From positions 1-7,347 of the forward strand of contig MFPH01000046.1 in NCBI GenBank assembly GCA_001782645.1: DNA of 7,347 nt, written 5' to 3'. The notes under the pieces were generated by a model that had not been told where the DNA came from, did not search any database, and saw only the letters and a program-made list of their open reading frames with translations. Below are positions 1-6,464 of this stretch, in pieces. The stretch comes from Candidatus Levybacteria bacterium RIFCSPLOWO2_12_FULL_37_14. Its GTDB lineage: Bacteria; Patescibacteriota; Microgenomatia; Levybacterales; UBA12049. The first letter of the stretch is position 1, and every line of letters begins with the position of its first letter. The position numbers and the translations under genes were made by a program.

Positions 1-649
1 TTAGATAAGCAATTCTTGGATCAAACATCACTTGAAGCGCCAAAACCAGCCCAGCCAACAAAGCTAATTGAAAATTAGAAATTGTCCCGCCGAAGCGGGA
101 TCCCGCAATTGGCGGGAAAAATTGAAAATTGTGCTGAACTAAATTAAAATTATTTACCAGTTTAATAAATCTCGCAAGAACTAGCGGGGTTAATGAATAG
201 GCTAAGGCAACTCCCATTTGTCCTCCTCCGACAACCATAAGGAAATATGTATTTGTAGTAAAAATAAATGAAGAAAAAAGCCTTTGCCATAATGATGATT
301 GCGGGAAAATCGTTTTTACCAAATAAATGCTGGATAAAATTCCAGAAAGCAGCGGAAGCGCAAACCAAAAAAACTTATAAATAAATACCCATGGAATACT
401 AAATGTATGCGCCAAAAAGACAGTGAAGCCGAAAAACATCCCCAAAGAATAAATAGGATTTACTCCGCCAAGACCGTTACCCTGTCCGGGATTCCAAGAA
501 GAAAAATATACTGAAGGATCTCTGAGCATTTCCGGAAAAAAATATGGCCAGTCACCTCCGATAATCTGAGGTGTTAAAAACCAATTACGAAATATGAGAA
601 AAATAAAACCTAAGAAAAACGTAATATAAAAAATGTTTCGCTTTCTCAT
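1..649 (-). CDS. Large polytopic membrane protein, probable GT-C-like glycosyltransferase, N-terminal part (runs off left edge)
   Basis: The frame opens at an ATG at 649 and stays open for 216 codons to the window edge, so the C-terminus is missing. The protein starts MRKRNIF, followed by a membrane helix at about residues 6-25, then a first loop with IIGGDWPYFFPE (29-40) and a Gly/Asn-rich WNPGQGNGLGG (52-62). Further hydrophobic segments lie near 68-82, 85-110, 125-140, 145-163 and 194-207. A helix followed by an acidic GGD loop and an aromatic/Pro stretch resembles the GGDS-LYFYDP loop of the two upstream paralogs. I therefore infer a distant member of the same GT-C-like class; no exact family can be named. 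The ATG overlaps the upstream stop (ATGA, 649-646) and no Shine-Dalgarno is visible, so translation is probably coupled. Residues about 175-192 are encoded by a palindromic repeat insert that keeps the frame. Gene reality is near certain; function is moderate. Confidence 0.8.
   Translation of the reverse strand, partial: MRKRNIFYITFFLGFIFLIFRNWFLTPQIIGGDWPYFFPEMLRDPSVYFSSWNPGQGNGLGGVNPIYSLGMFFGFTVFLAHTFSIPWVFIYKFFWFALPLLSGILSSIYLVKTIFPQSSLWQRLFSSFIFTTNTYFLMVVGGGQMGVALAYSLTPLVLARFIKLVNNFNLVQHNFQFFPPIAGSRFGGTISNFQLALLAGLVLALQVMFDPRIAYL
66..130. repeat. In-frame palindromic repeat element flanked by 11-bp direct repeats
   Basis: Two back-to-back hairpins occupy 85-117. The first has stem TCCCGC/GCGGGA (85-90 with 95-100) and the second has the same stem (101-106 with 112-117). 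The inner arms also form a 12-bp palindrome at 95-106. Read on the coding strand, the 85-100 hairpin carries a C(UUCG)G tetraloop, a very stable RNA fold. The 33 bases are about 70% G+C in otherwise AT-rich DNA. The direct repeat AATTGAAAATT occurs at 66-76 and 120-130, exactly 54 bp (18 codons) apart. Excising one unit would join HNFQ directly to LALLAG and leave the gene in frame. The pattern is like a small mobile or dispersed palindromic element tolerated inside a coding region, by analogy with Rickettsia palindromic elements. Whether it is repeated elsewhere in the genome cannot be seen here. Confidence 0.75.
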
Positions 650-3600
650 TTTCGTATAAACGATCTTAGAAGCAGAAAAACCAGCAATAAAAGCCCTGCT
701 ACCGATATCATTAAGCTTACGTAAAATAATTTTTGGGAAGTCATTTCTATAATAAGTTCATAATCTTCTTTATTCTGTACATCTTCCGGCTTAATATACC
801 AAGAATTTGCATATCCGTTTACCGGCAAATGTGTTTTATCGAGAATCGGATCCTGCCCAAATGTCTCAAAAGTGCTCTGATCCAAGAAAATATTCTTATG
901 CATTCCTTCAACAACATCATTATTAAAGTAGCTGGTCAAGCTTTCCTTGTTCGCTTCTGAAGAAATAACAATATTCTTCGCCCGAAGAATAGATGAGATA
1001 ATCTTTCCTAAAGTTCTTGAAATCAAACCTTTTAGTGTTTTTGCTTCATTAACTCCATTGGGAAGAAATATTTTCCATTTTGCATTAAATTTTTCAGATA
1101 AAACAAGCGCGTATGGATCTTTTGCGCCGCGTACCGCTACCTTATACTTGGTCTTATTTATTTTCGTAAAAATAATCTGCGGTACAAGTGTCTCTTTCGA
1201 TCTGTCAATATTTTTCAAAACAATCCGAGGATTGGGCACTCTTATTACCGATAAATTTTTGATCTCAATTTTTTTAACATTATTTATGCTATTTTGATCA
1301 GGAATATCATCTTGGTCTTTAGTAACGTGTAAAAAGGCTGATTCCGCATCGCTTCTGGAAAGAATTACCGTATTGAATCTCTTCCACTTTTTCGATTGCA
1401 GCGCTTCATTGAAAGCATCGACTATGTATCGGTTCTTACCCGACCCTCCTTTTTCATAAAGTGTAATTGAAAAATTCTGATTGTAAGTTAGATAATCAAA
1501 TGAAATAGTATAAATTGAATCTCCCATCCACTTCCTGATATTCTTAACTAATCCACTGGTATCTTCAAGGAAATCATTATTTATTGAAAGAGTTATTAAA
1601 TCTTTTTCAGGTCCTTCATCTTGAACCATCTGACGCTCCGCTTGCTCCGCCACTTCCATATTTACTTTTTCAGGAGTACTCCACCCTGCTTGCCCAGTGA
1701 GATTTGGGAAATTTTTTATCGTAAGGAGAATCGGTAACGAAGCTTTTCTTTTTACTGCCACATCCTCGAATCTGATCCAATCTCCTTCCGAAGTTTTAGA
1801 ACGAAGTTTTTTTCCATCAACAATAAGATCAAGATCAACAAGATTAAAATCTTCCGTATCTTCTTTATTAAGATAAACTTCGTATGCGCTACCCAATGAT
1901 ACATTGTCAATCTCATAAGGTAACCTCCAATAATCAGGCGGAGAAAAATTCAGCTTTACAAATATATCGGTAAACATCTCCTGAACTAAATTCAGAAGAT
2001 ATTTTTTTTCATTCAATGATCTTGAGGAATCTTCACGTATGGCTTTCCGCAATTTATCCTTATGTTTTATCAAGTCGCTTTTCATCTCAACCTTATTTGT
2101 AAGAATTGAGTAATTTGATTGAGTTGTTTTCTCTAATGTTTCAATAAGTGTCCCTACTGCCTGTTGATATCTGACAAGAGTAACCTCCCATGAATTATAT
2201 TCTCCATACTTATTAAACTCCCATAATTTAGGATCCTGCCAAGATTTACTTAAATCGGCTATTCTTTTAACATTTCCCAGCAGGGGAATTTCTCTTGTCC
2301 ACTTTGCCAATTCATTAATGCGTTTTTCTATAAAATAGACGCTTTTGTCTATAAAAGCATCGTTTGCAATCTTAAATCTCCCAAGATCTCTTTTTTCACG
2401 CAATACAATAAGGGGGTAAATTGGGGAAGAAAGCTTTTGCGACACGGTCGGAGAAACAAATCTAGGAAGCTTTTTGACCTTAAAAAAATCAAAAATAGAG
2501 CTCATGTTTTTCGCATTAAGAAAGGAGTTGCCAAAGAGATCCGGATACCTTTCCAATATTTTACTATCATCATAAAACGCTATTCTCTTATCGTCGCTAT
2601 AGAAAGCAAGTGGAATGTGCAAATTTATAAGATCATCATTCCAATATGCTGTTTTTCTTGCTGCATAAATATGCGGCAAATAAGAATTGTCATCGAGTTC
2701 ATAAATATGATATTTACCTGCGATTGTTTTTATTTCTTTAACGCCTAGGTTTTTGATGAATTCCTTATATTCCCTCTGTGTATCCGGAAGGAATTTACGG
2801 ACATATATGTAGGGTTGTCCTGGAAAATTATCATCATAAATATACGGATCCTCATTGTAATAAATGTATCTAATGTTAAGTATAGAAAGAATGTCGCGAA
2901 TGGCAACATAATTCCTCGTTTTTACAGCTTGCAGAAAATTTGGGCCAAAAGATACGAGTTCGACAAAACCTATAAACTCGTTTCTTCCTGCAAGATACGC
3001 AATCGTTGAGGGACTTTCAAGCGCTGCGTTATTTGCCCCTTTTAATAACTGGTAACCGGGATCGCTGAGGGGAAGAGAAAGAATTTTTCCATCAACAGGG
3101 AGTGATCGAAGATAGGAAAGGACTTCCTCGTACTTTGGGTCCATAACGACAATCGCACTTATGTTTTTCGATTGCCAATGGGCATATTGAAGGATTTTTC
3201 CATTAATGAATCGCCAGGCACCTACAACAAGCAGAGCTGTAATAAAACATATAAGAAAAATTTTCTTCCATTTTTTTACGCGAGTCAAGATTACTAAAAG
3301 TGCTTGACCCAAAAACAGTACGTAGAAAAAAAGATATACATGTTCCCACTGACCGAAAAAAATGCGAAACATAGAAAAGCCGGGAATATGAAATAACAAC
3401 CCATAGAATTTGAGCCCTATAGCAGTAATGTTTGCTGTAACAAAAAATAGGGTGATGAGAAAAAAAATACCGGTTAAGAGCATTGTTTTTTTCTTGCTCC
3501 ACAGAAAACCAAGAATAAATACTGCTGGAAATACAACAAAGGTAAAAGAGAAAAAATTCAGCGGCGTCATTTGCGGTAATCCCAAAAGACTTATGCTTGG

Positions 3601-4455
3601 TTTAATGCCGGACGCAAGCGCATTAAAATACCCAAGTCCGCTATCAAGCTTAATTTCTTTAGAAAACACAGAGCTATAGGCAGCGCTTCCCGGTGTCAAA
3701 AGACTTTCGATCTGCGGCACAAGATGAAACGCTTGTAAAAGAAAAAACAGTGCGATTCCAATAACAATACCTTTCAACGGAAGCGGTTTGCGTAAAACGT
3801 ACGCTACATAAAGCACCAGAAACAAAAGCGCCAAGGGAAAGAACGAAAAAAATGACGGCGCTCCAATAAAGCTGAAGTTTGGCGCGAACAAGAATGTAAT
3901 CCCAAGAACAACAAGCATATATCGTATATTCCAAGTCAGTAAATATTTAAGAAGCAAAAAGAAGATAAGGGGATTTAAGAATATCCGGTTGTCAGTTAAC
4001 AACATGTGGTTCCAGCCTAAGATGGAAACAGGAGCAAACACATAGTACAATCCCGCAATAAGAGAGGATATTTCAGCAATAATAATGCTACTCCTTGTTT
4101 TTTTTACTTCGCTTAACGTAAGCAGCTGTTTAACGATAAGATAACAGGAAAGAAATGCGACACTTAAAGAGACTCCATGAACAAAGACAATCAGAGCCGT
4201 TGGGGAACGAAGAATACTTTTAAGTCCCGCCAAAAACAGGAAAAAAGGTATGCCAAAGTAGCCCAGACTCTCCCCCCCAAGCCCTGAATTAGAAGTTGCA
4301 TAAAGAGCTTGACTAATAAGATAGCGCATTGGATCATAAAAATATAACCTGCTGCTATCTCCTCCTAAATCCATTTCTCCAGGTTTAAACCAGAAAAATG
4401 GAATAAGGAAAAGAAGAAATGTAATTATAAAAGGAGGAATAAGTCGATATTTCAT
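646..4455 (-). CDS. Giant GT-C-like membrane glycosyltransferase with expanded extracytoplasmic region (1269 aa)
   Basis: The protein has an N-terminal helix (5-23), a first loop with GEMDLGGDS (26-34) and LYFYDP (37-42), and further hydrophobic helices near 66-82, 86-110, 122-144, 158-174, 178-195, 200-222, 227-245, 300-319, 324-342, 371-391 and 398-415. The E27-M-D29 triplet fits the ExD-type first-loop acidic motif of GT-C enzymes, which use lipid-phosphate sugars outside the membrane. PGFSMFR-FFGQW (358-370) is shared with the upstream paralog. Residues about 416-1240 are extracytoplasmic: a conserved part to about 600, a helical, probably coiled-coil part (about 690-835), beta-rich parts (about 846-920 and 975-1075, the latter jelly-roll-like), then a shared beta module (1091-1130). 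YANSWYIKP (1215-1223) precedes the last helix (1243-1265) and a basic tail. The ATG at 4455 overlaps the upstream stop (ATGA), with GGAGAG at 4474-4469 as a possible but distant SD. The stop is TGA. The exact sugar substrate is unknown; YfhO-like or arabinofuranosyltransferase-like enzymes are the nearest architectures I know. Confidence 0.85.
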   Translation of the reverse strand: MKYRLIPPFIITFLLFLIPFFWFKPGEMDLGGDSSRLYFYDPMRYLISQALYATSNSGLGGESLGYFGIPFFLFLAGLKSILRSPTALIVFVHGVSLSVAFLSCYLIVKQLLTLSEVKKTRSSIIIAEISSLIAGLYYVFAPVSILGWNHMLLTDNRIFLNPLIFFLLLKYLLTWNIRYMLVVLGITFLFAPNFSFIGAPSFFSFFPLALLFLVLYVAYVLRKPLPLKGIVIGIALFFLLQAFHLVPQIESLLTPGSAAYSSVFSKEIKLDSGLGYFNALASGIKPSISLLGLPQMTPLNFFSFTFVVFPAVFILGFLWSKKKTMLLTGIFFLITLFFVTANITAIGLKFYGLLFHIPGFSMFRIFFGQWEHVYLFFYVLFLGQALLVILTRVKKWKKIFLICFITALLVVGAWRFINGKILQYAHWQSKNISAIVVMDPKYEEVLSYLRSLPVDGKILSLPLSDPGYQLLKGANNAALESPSTIAYLAGRNEFIGFVELVSFGPNFLQAVKTRNYVAIRDILSILNIRYIYYNEDPYIYDDNFPGQPYIYVRKFLPDTQREYKEFIKNLGVKEIKTIAGKYHIYELDDNSYLPHIYAARKTAYWNDDLINLHIPLAFYSDDKRIAFYDDSKILERYPDLFGNSFLNAKNMSSIFDFFKVKKLPRFVSPTVSQKLSSPIYPLIVLREKRDLGRFKIANDAFIDKSVYFIEKRINELAKWTREIPLLGNVKRIADLSKSWQDPKLWEFNKYGEYNSWEVTLVRYQQAVGTLIETLEKTTQSNYSILTNKVEMKSDLIKHKDKLRKAIREDSSRSLNEKKYLLNLVQEMFTDIFVKLNFSPPDYWRLPYEIDNVSLGSAYEVYLNKEDTEDFNLVDLDLIVDGKKLRSKTSEGDWIRFEDVAVKRKASLPILLTIKNFPNLTGQAGWSTPEKVNMEVAEQAERQMVQDEGPEKDLITLSINNDFLEDTSGLVKNIRKWMGDSIYTISFDYLTYNQNFSITLYEKGGSGKNRYIVDAFNEALQSKKWKRFNTVILSRSDAESAFLHVTKDQDDIPDQNSINNVKKIEIKNLSVIRVPNPRIVLKNIDRSKETLVPQIIFTKINKTKYKVAVRGAKDPYALVLSEKFNAKWKIFLPNGVNEAKTLKGLISRTLGKIISSILRAKNIVISSEANKESLTSYFNNDVVEGMHKNIFLDQSTFETFGQDPILDKTHLPVNGYANSWYIKPEDVQNKEDYELIIEMTSQKLFYVSLMISVAGLLLLVFLLLRSFIRK
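1186..2538 (-). other. Paralog-specific expansion within the 1269-aa protein
   Basis: The boundaries are approximate (residues about 640-1090). The distance from SYLPH (591) to YANSWYIKP (1215) is 624 residues here, but only about 165 between the equivalent QYLPH and YANAWYIKP blocks of the upstream paralog. The parts before QYLPH/SYLPH are nearly colinear, and the total lengths differ by 458 residues, so essentially all the length difference sits in this one segment. It begins with charged, helical sequence (many K, E, R and L between about 690 and 835, coiled-coil-like). It continues with alternating hydrophobic beta-strand patterns, including YTISFDYLTYNQNFSITLY (982-1000), which looks like a carbohydrate-binding jelly-roll strand pair. 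No membrane helices are present in it, so it should lie outside the membrane. A glycan-binding or partner-binding role is inference. Confidence 0.6.
4272..4278 (-). repeat. G7 homopolymer tract in codons 60-62 of the 1269-aa gene
   Basis: The plus strand shows seven consecutive C at 4272-4278, read as GGG GGG G(AG) for Gly60-Gly61-Glu62. This is the only such G tract I noticed in an AT-rich window. It lies early in a predicted surface glycosyltransferase, where a one-base slip would truncate the product. The upstream paralog lacks it. Seven bases is short for contingency loci, so a switching role is only a possibility. Confidence 0.3.
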
Positions 4456-4817
4456 CTAGCAGGATTTTCTCTCCATTGCTGAAAAATTCCCAAAGCCATA
4501 AAAAGGATAAACCATACTGCTGCTTTTTCTGTCGGTATTGAAGATCCGGTAAAAAGAAAATTAATAAACATTGCGGTCAGCAATGCAAGGCATAACAAGA
4601 AAGTTCGCCTGCTCTTTATTTGGAACATTTTTATAAAAATTCCATAAAGCAATAAAATTCCAAAAATCACGACGTCTGAATTTGTCTTCACAAAAAAAAT
4701 ATCAACAAATATGGAAATTGTAACGAGAGCTAAAACTGTATTTCTATTTTTTTTTAAGAAGGATTCTATCTTTTTAAGCTTTTTAGAAGTGGAAACTTTC
4801 GCCAGGATTTTCTTCAT
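4452..4817 (-). CDS. Small four-helix membrane protein of unknown function (121 aa)
   Basis: The product starts with a strongly basic, probably amphipathic segment (residues 1-26, with many Lys: KKILAK, SKKLKK, LKKNR). Four hydrophobic helices follow near 27-43, 49-66, 71-90 and 99-113, and the protein ends in a short polar tail WRENPAR. I do not recognise a family. The basic N-terminus predicts an inside location for the first segment. The ATG at 4817 lies 12 nt after the TGA of the upstream gene, and the TGA stop overlaps the next ATG (ATGA, 4455-4452), so it is embedded between two paralogous giant transferases and should be co-translated with the second. No good Shine-Dalgarno precedes it; an AAAGG lies about 18 nt upstream, too far. 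The context suggests an accessory subunit or unrelated passenger of the same glycan pathway; that is inference. The hydrophobic pattern and tight spacing make it a real gene. Confidence 0.75.
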   Translation of the reverse strand: MKKILAKVSTSKKLKKIESFLKKNRNTVLALVTISIFVDIFFVKTNSDVVIFGILLLYGIFIKMFQIKSRRTFLLCLALLTAMFINFLFTGSSIPTEKAAVWFILFMALGIFQQWRENPAR

Positions 4818-4823
4818 AAACGA

Positions 4824-4829
4824 ATTATA
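4824..4829 (-). promoter_or_regulatory. Possible -10 box (TATAAT) just before the 121-aa gene
   Basis: A perfect TATAAT lies on the minus strand 6 nt before the ATG at 4817. A start about 7 nt downstream would fall at the start codon, giving a leaderless transcript, which would fit the lack of a Shine-Dalgarno. The -35 region at 17-bp spacing (TTCTTA, 4852-4847) matches TTGACA at only three positions. In DNA this AT-rich a TATAAT by chance is common, so this is weak. Confidence 0.2.
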
Positions 4830-6410
4830 TCATAACCTTTGTTTCATAAGAAGTTTTACTCCGTATAAAAGAAAAGCTAACAGGCTTATGGCGGATACGA
4901 TAAAACTATAATAAACTGTTTTCTGTTTAGTCATTTCAATAATAAACTCATAATCAAATCTTTCTAACGAGTTGTTTGGTTTTATATACCAAGCATTCGC
5001 ATATTCATTAACTTGAATATGAGTATTGTCATAGATTATTTTTTTACCGTTTGTCTCGAATGGATTCCTGTCAACAGTCTGTCTTATCGGCAAAAGCTCT
5101 GTTATTGCTCCGTCAAAATATGAATCACTTATATTTTTTGAGGCAATAGGAGTATTTGTTGAATATAATTTCCAATGCGGACTAAAAATGTTCTGAAAGA
5201 CAAGTAAAAATGGCTTAGTAGCATTTTTTATACTAACCCTATATTTTGCGGGGTTAATTTTTTGATAAATAATCTGCATATCTTTTATATCTGAATGAAA
5301 ATTATTCTGATTACAAATCTGTTTAGTCAAAATTGCATTACAAGTCATTCTATCTACGAATGCTATTCGTGGATCTTTATTGTTATCTAAGGGTATTTCC
5401 GGGAAAAATGATAATGCCCTGCCATATTTTGCATCATATTTTGGAATTGTGTCATAGAAATATATTCCCGATACGGCATAAAAATGAGGGAGATATTGCT
5501 TCTTATCGACTTTGAATATGGAATAGCTTCCTGCCTCATATATTTTTTTTACGGAAACATTTTTTACAAAATCTAATGCTGCGGATGGAGAAGAAGGAGC
5601 ACCGGTGTGGCCATAGGGAAATGCTGGAAAAAACTTATCATAAATTATTTCATTAGAGTTATAAAGAACATACCTTATCTGCAATAAGGACATCATTTGC
5701 TTAATTAAAGAATAATTCTTTTCTTTTAAGAGCTTCACAAACACTTCAGAAAAAGGATCAATATCTTGATAACCTGCAAAATCATTTTTTCCAACCAAAA
5801 AAGATACCATTGATTGACCCATATATACTCCTTTGTTTGCTCCGCTAACTATATTGTATCCATAGTCCGTAAAGGGGATGTGAAGAATTTTCCCATCATT
5901 AGAAATTCCTTTAATATAATTAAGTATTTTTTCATAATTTGGGTCCACACGAATTATCGCCTTAACATCTTTAGATCCTCTGTGAAAAACATTCACAATT
6001 TCTCCATTAAAAACAATCCACGAGCGAGCGATAAGAAATCCTATTGCTAAAAAAGAAAGAAGATATATGTATTTTTTTTTAATCCTGGAAAAGAAATAAG
6101 ATATTGATAAGCCGGCAAGCAGAGCATAGAAAAATGTGTACACCCATTGCCATTGTCCGAAAAAACCCCTAAACATTCCGAATCCGGGAATGAGAAATAA
6201 TTTTCTATAAAACTCCACTCCTATTTGGGTTATATTTGCCGACACTAAAAAGAGCGTTGTAAAAAAGAAAATGCTTATCAATAATAACGTTTTACTTTTC
6301 CTCTTTAGAGACAAAAAGCCCAACACGATTAGTGCGGGAACAATAATCAGACTTATACTTAGCTTCTTACCTGCTAATGGAAGCAATATGTGATCGCTTA
6401 CTTTTCCCAA
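4830..6410 (-). CDS. C-terminal fragment of the interrupted GT-C-like transferase (up to 526 aa)
   Basis: The sequence after the amber is open from 6461; the first usable non-ATG start is a TTG at 6410, with no properly spaced ribosome site (a GGGGA abuts it). The fragment has four membrane helices (about residues 15-35, 37-55, 87-107 and 115-133 of the fragment), then the extracytoplasmic region with DPNYEKILNYI, LLQIRYVLYN and YLPHFYA. A short beta module (IIYQKINPAKYRV) and YANAWYIKP follow, before the last helix near its C-terminus. Every one of these blocks has a counterpart in the 1269-aa paralog. An independent protein here is doubtful: it would start in the middle of a helical bundle and has no convincing initiation site. 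It is best read as the second half of one broken or read-through gene. Confidence 0.6.
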   Translation of the reverse strand: MGKVSDHILLPLAGKKLSISLIIVPALIVLGFLSLKRKSKTLLLISIFFFTTLFLVSANITQIGVEFYRKLFLIPGFGMFRGFFGQWQWVYTFFYALLAGLSISYFFSRIKKKYIYLLSFLAIGFLIARSWIVFNGEIVNVFHRGSKDVKAIIRVDPNYEKILNYIKGISNDGKILHIPFTDYGYNIVSGANKGVYMGQSMVSFLVGKNDFAGYQDIDPFSEVFVKLLKEKNYSLIKQMMSLLQIRYVLYNSNEIIYDKFFPAFPYGHTGAPSSPSAALDFVKNVSVKKIYEAGSYSIFKVDKKQYLPHFYAVSGIYFYDTIPKYDAKYGRALSFFPEIPLDNNKDPRIAFVDRMTCNAILTKQICNQNNFHSDIKDMQIIYQKINPAKYRVSIKNATKPFLLVFQNIFSPHWKLYSTNTPIASKNISDSYFDGAITELLPIRQTVDRNPFETNGKKIIYDNTHIQVNEYANAWYIKPNNSLERFDYEFIIEMTKQKTVYYSFIVSAISLLAFLLYGVKLLMKQRL

Positions 6411-6461
6411 TCCCCGTATCGCATTAAAATATTCCAGCCCGGAATTTACTTTCGAAGTACT

Positions 6462-6464
6462 CTA
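6462..6464 (-). other. In-frame amber (TAG) codon interrupting the 811-codon gene
   Basis: The plus strand reads CTA at these bases, giving TAG in the frame of the ATG at 7265, since 7265 and 6410 differ by 855, a multiple of three. The four gene ends visible in the window are TGA, TGA, TGA and TAA, so TAG occurs in frame only here. Flanking codons are TTT before and AGT after. There is no sign of a frameshift or insertion. Confidence 0.9.

Noticed and set aside
85..117. The double hairpin as a transcription terminator
   Set aside because: It is inside an open gene, and on the transcribed sense the stems are followed by ACAATTTC rather than a U-run, so an intrinsic terminator is not supported.
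162..368. A 68-codon minus-strand open frame
   Set aside because: It overlaps the leftmost membrane-protein gene in a different frame; the overlapping frame is continuous to the window edge and has coherent helices and a GGD loop.
973..990. An 8-bp perfect inverted repeat ATTCTTCG/CGAAGAAT
   Set aside because: It lies within coding sequence with no T-run after it, and a stem of this size is expected by chance in a window this long.
733..3934. Several open frames of 60-120 codons on the plus strand and in other minus frames inside the 1269-aa gene
   Set aside because: They lie wholly inside the long frame, show no conserved blocks of their own, and have no plausible start signals; they are shadows of AT-rich coding sequence.
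4747..4755. A9 tract in the 121-aa gene, and similar A8-A9 tracts near 5543, 6072 and 7269, as slippage or frameshift sites
   Set aside because: Runs of A are frequent in Lys-rich genes of AT-rich genomes, no alternative frame continues usefully past them, and nothing else supports programmed slippage.
6462..6464. Frameshift, UGA recoding or selenocysteine as an explanation of the interruption
   Set aside because: The codon is TAG, not TGA, both halves are in the same frame, and UGA ends three genes in the window, so none of these applies.
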